Part shown: piece after piece, positions 24,130-38,589 of the stretch
How positions within the stretch are numbered: the stretch's first letter is position 1
How the letters are laid out: each line of letters starts with the position of its first letter
From: Allacma fusca
Lineage: Eukaryota; Arthropoda; Collembola; Symphypleona; Sminthuridae
Length of the DNA: 64,000 bases
Direction of reading: 5' to 3'
NCBI GenBank assembly: GCA_947179485.1
Contig: OX359245.1
Span: 64,777,067 to 64,841,066 of the forward strand
The notes under the pieces: model-generated
Seen by the model: only the letters and a program-made list of their open reading frames with translations
Database searches by the model: none
Told to the model about the DNA's origin: nothing
Program-made: the position numbers and the translations under genes

Positions 24130-24407
24130 AAGCTTACATTGCATGTATTCTACTAACTCAAACACCTGCGGCAAACAAAGTTTACATGTCCAAGTTTTGT
24201 TCCAACCCCTGTAATTCGAAGACAAGATTTATGAAAGCATGAGAGTTTGAACAATTTCGGGCTTAAGTCAAGTATACGATCTGTAAACAATACCCGTACC
24301 ACGAACGTTTTGGCGAACGCTGGGAACCGTTACGTTGCCCATTTGAAATGCAATGTTTGTCCATATCGTGCAGCTATATACATACTCATAGGGAATTGTG
24401 TATGTAT
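24130..24407 (+). pseudogene. Zinc-finger pseudogene G, C-terminal fragment
   Basis: It matches gene D around 28250-28510: the CNPCNSKTR-type degenerate finger, the GLKS...VNNTR...NVLAN linker and the start of the last Cys/His unit, with frameshifts (e.g. GTTTGAACAATTTC for the GGACCATGTCGGG region). It is cut off by the MITE copy beginning at 24408 and has no 5' portion. Confidence 0.75.
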
Positions 24408-24665
24408 CTGAGATGTTCAAATGATTTTTTCTTCCTTCAATCCTTCGAATGCAAAAAAAATAGATTCATTTCCATCCTTCAGACCTCTTCAGGTTGAAGG
24501 CTTGAAAACAAAGTTCCTTCCTTCAGCCTTCCTTCGAAGTAGTTTTGTTGAGTTCCTTCCTTAAGCCTTCAGTAATAATTATTATCTTTCCTCCACCGAA
24601 TTCCGTCTTTCGTATAATTATTTTATTTTTATATGAAATAACAAAGTTAAGAGTCACTTACTATT
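24408..24665. mobile_element. CTTCCTTC-type MITE, right-truncated copy
   Basis: It starts CTGAGATGTTCAAATG and then CTTCCTTCAATCCTTCG, closely matching 6871-7100. The right TIR is missing, so it ends within the former interior around 24620-24665. It truncates the zinc-finger fragment G. Confidence 0.65.
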
Positions 24666-24889
24666 CAATGCTTAAAAGACAGGCGTTTAGACATTGTATG
24701 TAGTATTCATCGTTTCAATTTTAAAAAAAGCATTCAATATTCCCGAATCCCAAGGATGGTATTCCAGCTGGTTTACTAGATCAGAATTCCTGGGTGTGGT
24801 TCGTCTGAACATATTTGTACCCATCATTTGTGCATCCAAAGTCCCGAACTTTAATTCATGCATGATTTCAGACATGTGTTGCTATATAC

Positions 24890-26428
24890 CAGAGCGGTGC
24901 TCAAGTTCAAGTAGTACTTGACAAGTATCAAGTCGGGTCAAGTTAGGAGCAAGTTCGGGTTCATGAGGGTTTCTAATTGGTTGAATCGGGTCAAGTTCAA
25001 GTATTTGCTGGATCCGATCTTGGAACTTCAAGTAGGTTCTGGTCCAAGTGCAAGCCCACAGAATTGACTTGAACTAAGGATCAAGTTCAAGTTCGGGTCT
25101 GGGCATGGATTTGACTTGAACCCGAACTTGCACTTTCAAGTACCGATTCAAGTGGCCTACTTCAACCAGAGCTTCTGCCGGGGACAGGGACGTCCCGTCG
25201 GGACACTGGACGGACCGGGACGGGACGTCCCCGGGGACAAAATAATTGTCCCCATGTCGTATTCGGGACGGGGACAAAAAAATGTCCCCATTATATTCGG
25301 GACGGGATGGGGACAAAAAAAACTGTCCCCGCTATATTCGGGACGAGAGATGCCTTTTGGTCCTGTATATAACGGGACGGGACGAGCAAGCATAGCAGAA
25401 CAAGGATAACGTTTCAGATTTAATGCTCATGAGTAAACTATTCTGTGAACACTATTTCACCGAATGTAAGACATTCGATTTTAGGTTGTAGAAAACTGAA
25501 GCTTGTTGCTCAAAAAGTTAAGGAAGAATCTTGGAGCCACGATTCTATAAATGTGTTTTTTGTCTTTAGTACAAATATTTTTTGTACAAAATTTTCCTCT
25601 TGTTCCGATTTTTGGTATGACTGTTTTTAGTAATTATCGGGACGGTACAGGAATTTTATTCACATGTCCCAATTTTCGGGACTGGGGACAACGTTTTTTA
25701 AAAATTTTGGGGACGGGACGGGGACATGGTTTTTGTCACCGTGTCCCGACTGTCGGGACGGGACTGGGGACAAAGGTTTTTAAAAAATATCCGGACGGGA
25801 CGGGACGGGGACGGCACAAGAATTTTGTCCCCGACAGAAGCTCTGCTTCCAACGTCTGTTTGTTGGCCATTGGCATCCCTACTAGAAACCATCCCTGCAG
25901 AGATATGTACAGAAGCTGGAGCACACTTCATTTGGAGTGTCTGTTAATTGTGTATTCTGTAAATCGTCGTGCTTGAAACTATTCTTCTAATTTTTCATCA
26001 TTTTTGAAAAACTGTTGAAGTAAATTGTCCGGTGAGACTGTAACACAAGGAAAAAACCATGAGCGAACCCGAATCTGAATTTAATAAAGACGACGGAAAT
26101 TGAAATTCTTACAATTAGCTCCACCCCTTGGAGTGTTTTTGCGACTTACTACATACTACAAAAGTTGTAAGGTTCAAGTACTTGAAATCCAAGTTCGGGT
26201 TCAAGTCAATTCCAAGTTCGGTTCGCAAGATTTATGGACCCGACATTCAAGTATCAGATCAAGTTCGGGTTTAGGAAAGATTACTTGCAAGATATGAATT
26301 GGTATGACAAGTAATTCCTGGGACCCGAAACGCCAAGTTCGGGTACTTATAAATATATACTTGAAAGTTCAAGTGCAGGTCAAGTTCAAGTTCGGATCCT
26401 CAAAATACTTGACCCGAACGCAGGTCTG
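24890..26428. mobile_element. hAT MITE filled with CAAGTTCGGGT motifs; hosts another MITE
   Basis: A perfect 8 bp duplication CTATATAC (24882-24889 and 26429-26436) flanks termini CAGAGCGGTGCTCAAGTTC and, on the other strand, CAGACCTGCGTTCGGGTC. The paralogous segment at about 32044-32063 (TTGCTATATACCATAAC) is the empty site. The arms are arrays of CAAGTTCGGGTCAAGTTCAAG in both orientations. Element 25167-25845 is nested within it. Confidence 0.88.
25167..25845. mobile_element. hAT-like MITE filled with GGGACGGGGACA motifs
   Basis: The TIR CAGAGCTTCTGCCGGGGACA at the left is matched on the right by its complement with one change. The flanks ACTTCAAC and CTTCCAAC look like an 8 bp duplication altered by small mutations. 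The 679 bp interior is mostly GGGACGGGACGGGGACA and TTGTCCCC. It is conspicuously GC-rich against an AT-rich background. No protein is encoded; open frames here are repeat artefacts. Confidence 0.85.
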
Positions 26429-26599
26429 CTATATACCATAACATATCGTTGGGCACATTTTGTAAAGTACCATTTTCGTTGGAGAACCCATTTAAAAAGT
26501 TATGAAATGAAAATTAAGCTTAAAAATTTTCCCAACGATATATCCTTGTGAAGGAAGACAGCCCTGGAGGAAACCAGGGATCTGTGCTTCAAATATTAT

Positions 26600-27080
26600 A
26601 GTTCACCAGAAGTTCAAGCTTGTACAGCTTACAATCAGCCACTTTGGTGTGAGTATGCATAGAACGTACGCATTTATTATTTTGTGACACCCACACTGTC
26701 CATAGTCTGTTGCAACCATAGTTCTTGGTTTTGGGCCGGCGAGCAGGATGCAGAATTGACCATCACTAAATACTGGCCCCAGACTAAAGGTAATAAATGT
26801 TTTTTTCCTAACTGTGCCAGTTTTTATATACGCCAATTTTGAGTTTCCCTGCTGAAACTTTTTCCCAACAAAAAAAGAAAAACTCATTTATACTATATGC
26901 ATAAAATTGTATTGCCACTGGAAAGAAAAAAAGGTCTCAGCGAGGTACAAGCTCGTGCGAACGTAGACCATTTTGCCTCTTCAGCGACGATTTGCTCTTT
27001 CACTATATTTGTACATAAACATGTGAATCTTTTCTTTTCAGTAAAAACAAATCAATGAAGCCCGCGGATTCTGTGGGAGA
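26600..27080 (+). promoter_or_regulatory. 5' flank, 5'UTR exon and intron of zinc-finger gene D
   Basis: Sequence shared with the other zinc-finger units: the CAATCAGCCACTTT block, CAGACTAAAG|GTAATAAATG as donor (GT at 26790) and CTTTTCAG (ending 27041) as acceptor. This gives a 252 bp 5'UTR intron. The region lacks the MITE that expanded this intron to about 465 bp in gene F. A TAA in frame just after the acceptor shows the CDS starts within the second exon. Confidence 0.6.
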
Positions 27081-28571
27081 ATGGAGCCCAAGCGGGAAAG
27101 AAAATTCCAGTGTGGATACTGTTCGTCAAAATATTATTATAAAACAAACCTTACAATTCACGTGAGAGCCCATACTGGAGAAAGGCCCTATAAATGCAAA
27201 GACTGCTCATCTGAGTTTACATCTAGTTCAAACCTTTTGAGACACCGCAAAGTCCACACTGAAGATCGACCATTCAAATGCGACCAATGCCCCTCCATTT
27301 TCAAAGCTAAAAATGCCCTTCAAAATCACCGCACCAGAGTTCACCCTGAGGAAAAACGATACAAATGCCAAGAGTGCTTCTTAAAATTTAAGACTAAAAA
27401 TCACCTGGAAATTCACGCTACAGTCCACGTTACAAAACGACTATACGAATGCAAAGAGTGCTCTTCCAGGTTCAAGTCACAACAACACCTCAAGGCTCAT
27501 AGTAAACTGCATACTGAAGAAAGACCATACGAATGCGAAGCTTGCTCCTTAAAGTTCAAGACAAAATTCTACTTAAAAAGTCACCGTGTTGTCCACTTTG
27601 AAGAGAGACCGTACAAATGTGAAATATGCTCTCTAAATTTCAAGAGAAAGTATGAACTTCACAGTCACAGATCAGTCCATACTAAAGTAAAGCCTCACAA
27701 ATGCAGCGAGTGCTCATCCCGGTTCCGAACTACAAGTAATCTTAAAACACATTTCAGGACCCATACAGGTGAAAGACAGCACAGATGTAATATGTGTAGT
27801 AAGAATTTCACCAAAGCTTTCAGCCTTGAAAATCATATCCGTCTACACACAAATGAAAAGCCCTATGAGTGCTCCATTTGTCCGAAGAGGTTTACCAAAA
27901 AAACCCATTTGCAAGATCATATGTTCATTCATACAAGCGAGACTCCATTCAAATGTCAACTTTGCTCAAAGCAATATCAAAACATCCGATCATTGACAGC
28001 ACATTTGGGGACTCATTCAGACGTAAACTCCCATGCCTGCAGAATGTGCAATTCAAAATTCAAGTCTAAAGACAGCTTAGCAGATCACTATAGAAAACAT
28101 ACGGGAGAGAAACCCTTCCGTTGTGAGCTTTGCCCTTATACTTGTGCGAGTAAAAAATATTTGAGAAAACACGGATTGAGACATTCGGAGCAAAGCCCAT
28201 TCAAGTGTGACATTTGCCAGCTCACGTTCAAACTCCACAGAAGGCTTGAATTGCATTTACTAACTCACACAACTGAGACAAACAAAGTGTACAAGTCCAA
28301 GTTTGGTTGTTCCAATCCCTGTAATTCGAAGACAAGATTGTCAAAGCATGAGAGTAAGGACCATGTCGGGCTCAAGTCAAATACCGGATCTCTAAACAAT
28401 ATCTGTACCAGAAACGTGTTAGCGAACGACGCGAAACCCAATGTTGTGAATTTGAAATGCAATGTTTGTTCATATCGTGGAGCCAGTCATCAGGAATTGT
28501 ATATACATTACTCCTCTTGTCATGGCTTACCCGTTGTTATTTTGGAAAGGCTGGTAATGCTAGATGTATAA
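27081..28571 (+). CDS. C2H2 zinc-finger protein D (496 aa, intact)
   Basis: A probable nuclear DNA-binding protein made almost entirely of C2H2 fingers. Fourteen complete CxxC...HxxxH fingers run from about residue 11 to 396, joined by TGERPYKC-like linkers. Then comes a degenerate finger lacking its first Cys (SKFGCSNPCNSKTRL), a linker and a final CNVCSYRG...HYSSCH unit ending LPVVILERL. It lacks the finger equivalent to number 15 of gene F. No KRAB, ZAD or BTB domain is seen. The ATG at 27081 is the first after an in-frame TAA and the intron acceptor; AATAAA is at 28597. Its nearest relative is gene F, with which it shares flanks. Targets are unknown; a role in transcription or transposon recognition is only inference. 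Confidence 0.9.
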   Translation: MEPKRERKFQCGYCSSKYYYKTNLTIHVRAHTGERPYKCKDCSSEFTSSSNLLRHRKVHTEDRPFKCDQCPSIFKAKNALQNHRTRVHPEEKRYKCQECFLKFKTKNHLEIHATVHVTKRLYECKECSSRFKSQQHLKAHSKLHTEERPYECEACSLKFKTKFYLKSHRVVHFEERPYKCEICSLNFKRKYELHSHRSVHTKVKPHKCSECSSRFRTTSNLKTHFRTHTGERQHRCNMCSKNFTKAFSLENHIRLHTNEKPYECSICPKRFTKKTHLQDHMFIHTSETPFKCQLCSKQYQNIRSLTAHLGTHSDVNSHACRMCNSKFKSKDSLADHYRKHTGEKPFRCELCPYTCASKKYLRKHGLRHSEQSPFKCDICQLTFKLHRRLELHLLTHTTETNKVYKSKFGCSNPCNSKTRLSKHESKDHVGLKSNTGSLNNICTRNVLANDAKPNVVNLKCNVCSYRGASHQELYIHYSSCHGLPVVILERLVMLDV

Positions 28572-29494
28572 ATTCTCTCGGTGTTTTTTGGTTACCAATA
28601 AAAACCTTTTACGTTTAAATAAACTTAACAAATAACGCTATAATTTAATATTGTAAATAGGATCCTCAGGATCGCCACTTATGGACTGCATTTGATGTGA
28701 TGCTTTATTGGTTTTTTTGATTTTGATATCACACATGCATCCGTTGTTTCATGATTTCCAAGTTTTCACCTTTAGTCACAGCAGAAGTGAAATTATTAGG
28801 AGGAATTGAGTATCACTTAAAGCATGCTGGCTTAAACTATTGCTTATAATAGTAATTAAACTATACAACCTATGAAAGTCGGTAATTGCAATGAACCAGC
28901 GCACTCAAAGATTCAAATTATGCAAAACTTGATAGTTAGAGATCATCAACGGACATTTGGACACTACATGAGCTGGAATTCCACCAAAATGAAAAGTGGT
29001 ACAGGAGAACTCGTTGCATGAAAAAACAGCACGATAATGGATACATAAATTAAAATCAATGGTTCAATAACATTTTGCCATTTGATAGTGACGTTTAACA
29101 CATTAATTTACCAACCGCATTAGCTAAAAATGTTGCATGACTCCCCAATACATGTCATACATCTGAATCTGAATATTTGGCAATGTGAGACAAATGATGT
29201 CGAAATGAAAATGAAAGCACAGCCCTTGTAATTACCATTTCTTTGGGATAAAAATATCCTTTGCGCTTATTTGTGCTTTTAGCCGCAGTTAATTAAGCTT
29301 TCCATTTGCAGATCCTTCAGAAAAAATTATTTTGCGGAAATACTATGCATCAATACATTTATTACCGTTGGACCGTAAGGTATCTTTTAGGACAATTGCA
29401 AAGAATGTTCCTTCGGGGTTGTATACTGGTCAATCCTTTGGAAGCACCGTAAAGTAGTTGTACATACTGGAGTACATATGTCCAAAAATTTGGA
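28572..29494 (+). repeat. Duplicated 3' flank of zinc-finger unit D
   Basis: 28720-29390 is collinear with 41270-41930 downstream of gene F (e.g. CACCTTTAGTCACAGCAG, CATTTGGACACTACAT). It is non-coding in both copies. The D copy has no insertion at the site where F carries the MITE 40989-41262. Confidence 0.65.
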
Positions 29495-30135
29495 ATATGA
29501 CGACTGACTGACTGGAAAGTCATTCACTGTTATGTACAAAGGTGACTGACTGTATTTGACGTCATTCACATATTTATACAGGATTATGTGCAGGGTATCG
29601 TTAAAGCCAGTACTTACAATTAATATTAATTCCACGCGGCTATCTTTTCCTCGCGTTAAATGTTAGGATTTTCTACCTCTTCTTCTATCAGTATCCAGTA
29701 AAAGCGGAATAAGGATTCGTTTCCTTTGATTTCATTTGAGGCCAACAGGATAACCCGAACTTCTTAAAATCTAATGTGCTTTTCATTGATAAGGTAATGA
29801 GTGATCTTCACTTAAAACTCCATTATTTTCTTGTTTAGTGACAATTATTGTTGACCTAATAATAAGAGGAAAAGAATTTGACAAAATTTCAGCAATTCAG
29901 TGGGATGCATTTGTTGCTATACCTGTACAGACACAGACGAAATACAAATAACCCTTGTGAATGTAAAAGTACCACATTTTAAACCCTAATCAACATTACG
30001 TTTTATTAGTGGAAGGGTAACATACTGGATTGTACATATGGATTTTTTCCTTGTCTGTCTAGTTCAAATATACTGTGTAGTAACATTCCAGAGGATCTGT
30101 CAACAAATTTGAACCAAGGAAGATGTCCAGATGAT
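29495..30135. repeat. Duplicated segment (like 8945-9460)
   Basis: Begins at GACTGACTGACTGGAAAGTC with GGTGACTGACTGTATTTGACG following, the same order as at 8960. No coding content is seen. Confidence 0.6.
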
Positions 30136-30138
30136 TTA

Positions 30139-31825
30139 GGGAGTGTGCACATATTACGTTTCATTTTTTCCCGATTTTTGGACCCTACCCCCCCCTATCG
30201 TCATCCTAAAGTCATTTTTCCTGGACCCCCCTCCCCTGTAAACGTCATCAAAGCAAAAACTCAGACAAAAACTACTTGACCGATTTCGTTCAAAATTTTT
30301 TTTATCATTGTTTGTGTTAAAACTGGTAGTTAGTTATTGATTGAAATCGGTCAGCGTGTTCATGCGAAAAAAATAAATTTTGGAGGAAGAAAAAGAGAAA
30401 TAATAAAAAACACCAACAAATGATTACAGGTGGGAAAACTTGAGTTCGCGGCCATATTATTTTGGTTTCCCCTTCGCGGACAAACGCAAAATAGCAATTG
30501 CTGTTTTTGCAAAGAGCCTATTATAATTTTGTTTAATGAACTTTTAACGTCAGTAATATGGGCAAATTCGCTCTGATTCCAGTCAACCACATTTCCAATT
30601 CCTTCCACCGGTGAGTCCGACGAATACTCCGCTACACATGCTGTCTAAGTCTGCATTTGATAACTTTGATTAACATATTCAAGATGCATACAAGATTAAT
30701 TTTCTATATATTTTCTAACGAACTTCTATGAGCAGCTGTTTTGTGGGATTCATATGCAATTTTACTAACAAAATAGTGATTAAAAATATGGTAGGTTTGG
30801 CTTTCCAGGTTGTCTTGAATGCTCTGGTAGTAGTAGACATAGAGGATAGTTTTCAGACATTTAGCTTCACAAACCGCCAAAAAAGGCAGATGAATCAATG
30901 GTTAAAAATTAGAATTCCAGAAACATCCTGCTTAAAGAGCACGGGAGCCGGGAGAAAGTTCAGTAGAAGTTCCTCGCTAGGGACTCCAGCTACTGGGAGG
31001 ACAACAAATTATTTGCAAAACATACTGAGATGTTGTACTTTGTACTTTAGGCACACAAAATTTATTTTGGCCAACAGTTTGTCTAAAATATATTTTGGCG
31101 CCATTCTTGACTAATTTTTTGAGGATTTCCTGGATCACAAGTTTGGTATGACTAGCGTAAACAGCCATCGGCTTCGCCAATGGAAACTACATACATATAT
31201 ATTTCATATGCATAAGCCGTTTAGCAATTTTGTAGTGTGTACTTGCGAATCTATAAAGCGCGCTTAGAAGAGAGAGCGAAGATTTAAAAAACTCTTATGG
31301 CACGGCCAAATTATAGTATTTAGTGATTGTGGTGCTTACAGGAATAATAATTCTAAAACACATGACACATGCTGGCTGGCTTCTTTTATTTCAACACTTC
31401 CTGTAATGTTACCAGCATATTCATAGTTGACACTGTCAGCGCTTGTAGATTGTTAGGACCAAGGGCGACGTAACTGGGATCGTGAGAACGAATTATTTTC
31501 AAACCATATTAAGATTGGCAGACATGATTTTGTAACTATTCCTGCGTAAGCCAAGAGTTTTCGAGATGCTCATGGGTGTCAGAGATTTGAACTAATTTAT
31601 GACTTACGTATGTTTATAAAATGTATCAGTGGTCTTTCAACAATAAAAGTTTGCTACGAAAAGCATTGAGTCTAACAATTATCCCTGTTCATTCCTTACA
31701 TTTTTGTGAGAATAGGTGAAACATCATCAGCAAGGTTACCCCCACCCCCCCTGGTATACACAAAATCATCAGCTTCAAGACCCCCTCCCTCCCCCAAAAC
31801 TGAAACGTAATATGTGCACACTCCC
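30139..31825. mobile_element. PIF/Harbinger-like TIR element with TTA target duplication
   Basis: The inverted termini begin GGGAGTGTGCACATATTACG and are flanked by TTA on each side (30136-30138, 31826-31828). GGG termini with a TTA duplication fit PIF/Harbinger. Adjacent C-rich tracts (ACCCCCCCCTATCG left, CCCCCTCCCTCCCCC right) extend the inverted repeat. The 1.7 kb interior has only short ORFs without a recognisable DDE transposase. The paralogous segment near 24750-24775 (CAGCTGGTTTACTAGATCAG) looks like the empty site. A right-end fragment is at 55925-56070. Confidence 0.75.
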
Positions 31826-32074
31826 TTACTGGATCAGAAGCTCAGGCTGGGGTTCCTCTGAAGGACAAAACCGTTTGGACCAATCATTTGTGGCGGTGAA
31901 TTTTTGAAGATAATTTTCTACTAACAATTTCTTTTACCTGGTCCCTCCTTGTAAGTCCACACATTGTTGGGCGCACGCTGTACCTCATTAAAACAAAATT
32001 GCATCTAACGTCACAAACTTTAGTTCATGCATGATTTCAGATATACATACGTTGCTATATACCATAACGGTAAT

Positions 32075-32975
32075 AACGGAGAGGTAATATCAACCATGTT
32101 GAAATAATTGGAATACGTGGATATTGCTTAGAATCAATTTATTTGCCAAGCTTTCGAACTCAAACAGTGTTCATCTTCAGGGCTTAATTATGACTAACTA
32201 TTTTATCCTTGTTTGATGTAGTATTTATACAATTTTTACATTATTCTAATTTAAAAAATTATTGAGTTGTGAATATTTTGCAAAAAACTAAATTATTTTG
32301 TTTCAACAATTTAAATTAAAAACAAGATCAATCTATTAAATTCGGGATTATTGGCTTCCATGCGTTGCTTAAAATAAAACCTTGGTTGACGTTCATCAAT
32401 GACTGTTTTGATTGTTGGATAACTAAACCTTCCTTTATTTGTCGTAGGAAATGATTATGTTCGGGAACAACAATCTTTGCATCGTCCCATGCAATTTGAT
32501 GACTTCTGTTTCTTATTATGTGTCTTGCAATAGCTGCTTTTTATATTCTTTTCTTCTGACATTATCTTTATGTTCTTGTACTGTTGTGTTTAGGTGCCTA
32601 TAGGTTTCCCCAACGTATATTGAATTGCAAGTATTACAAGGTATGATGTATACTCCAGCATTCTCAGAATTTTCTCCATCTTTTAAACTTTTCATTAAGT
32701 TTTGGATTTTTATACCGGGTAAGAAAGTAGGTTTCCATTTCAAGACTCTTCGCAAGTATCCTGCGATCCTATTAGAAATATTGCCTATGTATGGAATTGG
32801 AATCCATGGTTCAATCTTGTTTTCTGTTTCTATGATTGATGAGAGCAAAATTGATGTGTCTGGTGCAGATACAGGTGTTGTATGATTTTTTATCATTGTT
32901 GCTTGTGCGATTATGGTTCTCCTCGGATGTAACTTGTTTCTCATTCTGTTTTTTCATTCATTTTTCATTCTGAGA
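32075..32975 (-). mobile_element. Penelope-like retroelement, 5'-truncated, with GIY-YIG domain
   Basis: The minus-strand frame 32944-32516 contains GVYIIPCNTCNSIYVGET followed by a conserved HK region, the GIY-YIG endonuclease signature of Penelope-like elements. Upstream residues resemble the end of the reverse transcriptase C-terminal region. A frameshift near 32540 breaks the ORF; the other frame continues about 40 codons (...NRSHQIAWDDAKIVV...). The 3' tail (minus strand) has CCCTGAAGATGAACACTG...GAAAGCTTGGCAAATAAA, typical of Penelope ends. The reverse transcriptase core is missing. The paralogous segment 26437-26460 preserves the uninterrupted flank. Confidence 0.82.
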
Positions 32976-33189
32976 GGTACATATCGTTGGGTATACTATA
33001 TTCATTGTAGAACCCATTTAAAAAGCAGAGATTATGAAATGAAAATGACACTTTAACAAATTTAGTCAACGATATATCCTTGTAAAAATACCTTGTAAAA
33101 AAACCAGTAACCAGTAAGACCATTGAATTTCTCTTTAGAACCACATCCGGAAAATTTATGCTGGAGTTTAACATATAGTTTCAAGTAAA

Positions 33190-34365
33190 CAGGAAAACCT
33201 TTTACCGACGAATGGAAATTAAATCTTTGCGTGTATGTGCCGGGCCATAGACCCTGTACCCAAAACTCACATAAAATGCCATCTGATCCCATCCAGAATG
33301 GGGCGAGCGGGTACTTGTTAGATTTCTGTGAATCCAGCTGGCACTGTGGGGTTGGGCTTGCTACAGAAAGCTGTGTGTAGGATTTTCTCTCTCAATTGCA
33401 CGCAAATTTGCAAAGCATGCAAAAAATGAAGAAGAAGAAAGGTCAGGCTTATATCAGCAATTAATTATGTGTGCTCTGCCTGTCTCTCTTTCGTTCACAT
33501 CATCCCCATTGGTTCTCTCTCTCTCTCTCTCTGAAGTGCGTGAGAGCACCTACAATCAACGTGTACTCACCATCACCTTCGCAGTTTGTGAGAGTGAGGA
33601 TGAGAGGCATCTCTCATTCCCTCGTGAGAGTGCTCATTTATGATTCTGGATTCTGGGGTCGTAGCGTCTAGCACTATCACAATCTGCCACAAAGCATAGG
33701 GTTAGCATCTGTAACAAGTAACACATTCCTATTTATTATTTTGTGCTTCTCACGTTGCCCGTACAGTCTGTTCCGTAACCTCTATCCACTGTTTTTATTA
33801 GAAAAGTTTATAATAATATATTTTGTAATTACTAATTATATACAAAAATTATTATCAATAACTTCGTCTGTCATTCTTGTTCGAAGCCTAACTTGGGAGC
33901 AGGGGTCGGGTATTTTTAAATATTTTCGTGAAAAATAATTTTTACATTTTTTCTGTAAAACTTTTTCCCTACAGGATTGGAAATCCCTGCTAGAAACGGT
34001 CAAGGAATATCGAATTATTTGTTCACAAAACAAATTTCCCTGAAGACAGAATATTTTGAAAATACCTTGCACAGAAATGTCTTTCAATTTAAAAATCCCT
34101 GGTCAGAAAGAATATTCCCTTTCAAATTTTCCCTTGTTTTTGATTGAAGTGATTGTGATTTTTGTTTGAAGAAGATTCTTTGTATGCGTTCCCTCTCTTT
34201 AGCAGTTGCAGTTTGCAGTGGTTTACACTATGGATTAAATGATTAAATTATATGTATCCTTCTAAATGTAAGGTGCTTATATGTGTGTCATTAAATACTT
34301 GTTAGTTTTACTTGATTTTTTATTTTCAGATCAAACAAATCGATGATGCAGTGATTCTTCGAGGA
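33190..34365 (+). promoter_or_regulatory. 5' flank and 5'UTR intron of zinc-finger copy E
   Basis: Homologous to 10340-11476. It includes a TCTCTCTCTC microsatellite (33512-33531), CACAATCTGCCAC, and an intronic MITE beginning CAGGGGTCGG (about 33900) and running to about 34140 with AATCCCTG...GGTCA arms. That MITE is the same family as 40989-41262 and sits at the same intron position in copies B, C, E and F, so it predates those duplications. Confidence 0.6.
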
Positions 34366-37207
<2,842 letters not shown>

Positions 37208-37785
37208 ATTATAATTTGGATTATTAAAGTATGTTCGTGTAGATACATATAACATTTCATCGCCCTAAAATTAATTCGAATGTATGCTTGACTGATGTGT
37301 AAAGCTTTCCATCTTGTAAAAGTAATTAAACTGGAGGACGTGATTTGGATGTTTTTTTGTATATTAAAATGCGAATCTATGAATTGGCAAAACACCATGA
37401 ATTTATGCACTTAAAAAGATTAAGTCTAATCATATGGGCTCATTGAAAAACGGGACCACACGGGACGTAAAAAGACAATTAAAGGGGTGTGACACAAATG
37501 GCGTCATCCGAAAACCTGGCCTATGACGACTGACTGGTTGACTGGAAGGTCGTTCACTTTTATACACAAGGGTAACTGACTATATATTATGACGTCATAC
37601 ACATATTATGCAGCAACATGGACACAGTATCACGGGGTTCAATATAACTTGACTTAATTCCCGAAAATGCCACATCCAGTTGAGTATGTGAAAAAACAGG
37701 TTTCGGTAAACAAATACAAACTTTATCAAAACTTTCCCTTGAGATGTGTTAATCGTCATAGCAAAGGTTAAGTCAAATTATAGTA
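37208..37785 (+). repeat. Duplicated 3' flank of zinc-finger copy E
   Basis: Collinear with 1544-2008 downstream of pseudogene A, including GGGGTGTGACACAAATGGCG, CTGACTGGTTGACTGG and ATGACGTCATACACATATT. Non-coding. Confidence 0.65.
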
Positions 37786-37891
37786 TCCTTATTTTTAAAC
37801 GGCACTTTCTGTCCGTTTATTTAAAGTTCCGTGCATTCATAGTTCAATGGCCTCAAACAACACCCAAAAGGTGGCATGCCAAGCAGTCATT

Positions 37892-38575
37892 TCCTTATTA
37901 TTAACAAAAACTACCTGTCCGTGTGTAAGGATGTTAAAATATAATGTTAATTTTAAGAAAAGCCTTCCTAAGGAAGAACTCTCCACATCATCATTTGAAT
38001 ATCTATATCTCTTCAAAATGTAAATAGATTAGAGATGAGAGGATGGATGGGTGTAGAGAGGACATTCTGGATTGAATCGCGTTAGGGAAAGGAACTAGTC
38101 TCGCTAGTTAGAAAGATTTACAGTGTGTAATTTTAGAGACTGAACCTAACTAATATTTATTCCTTGGGAAGTATCTTCGGAAATTATATTTTGGTGAATA
38201 AATATAGTATTGTTAATTAAACCAACATCACACATAAGTTAACCCCAAATTATTACACTCAACATACACTCGTGTCACTTAGACTGTATCACTCATTTAG
38301 TGCTCTTTAGGAGAGATTGTGAAAGGGTTCTCCGCATCTCTGGACTACATCCCTCATAAAGGTTCAGGATGTTCAGGATTAGGTGTACATTTATTTAATT
38401 TAATAAAACAATTAATCACCCCAAAATCCTACCTTTCACCTCCATTTATTTATTTACACAACAAGTCTTCACGACAGGGCTTGATTTGTAAGCCGTTTAT
38501 CTTTTAATTTCTACTCTCACACTATACCATTTCTATAAGTGTAGTTGTCCCTGTTAAGTAGGGCTTTATTACTAG
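37892..38575 (+). mobile_element. Helitron-like element with a secondary insertion
   Basis: The 5' end is TCCTTATTATTAACAAAAAC. The 3' end is CCCTGTTAAGTAGGG hairpin remains, CTTTATTA and CTAG|T (CTAG 38572-38575). It matches 2311-4144 but lacks that copy's TIR element. It instead carries about 0.53 kb of unrelated sequence (about 37926-38448) between CCTGTCCGTG and TTTATTTATTTACAC, whose ends (GTGTAAGGATG / CCTACCTTTCACC) are only roughly inverted and unclassified. Another Helitron start (TCCTTATTTTTAAACGG) is at 37786. Confidence 0.55.
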
Positions 38576-38589
38576 TAGCAATAAGAAAG

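Noticed and set aside
25074..25976. Several Pro/Gly/Arg-rich open frames
   Set aside because: They lie in GGGACGGGGACA repeats of a MITE and change with repeat phase.
37926..38448. Solo LTR beginning TGTAAGG
   Set aside because: No matching CA end with a 4-6 bp target duplication was found; left as an unclassified insertion.
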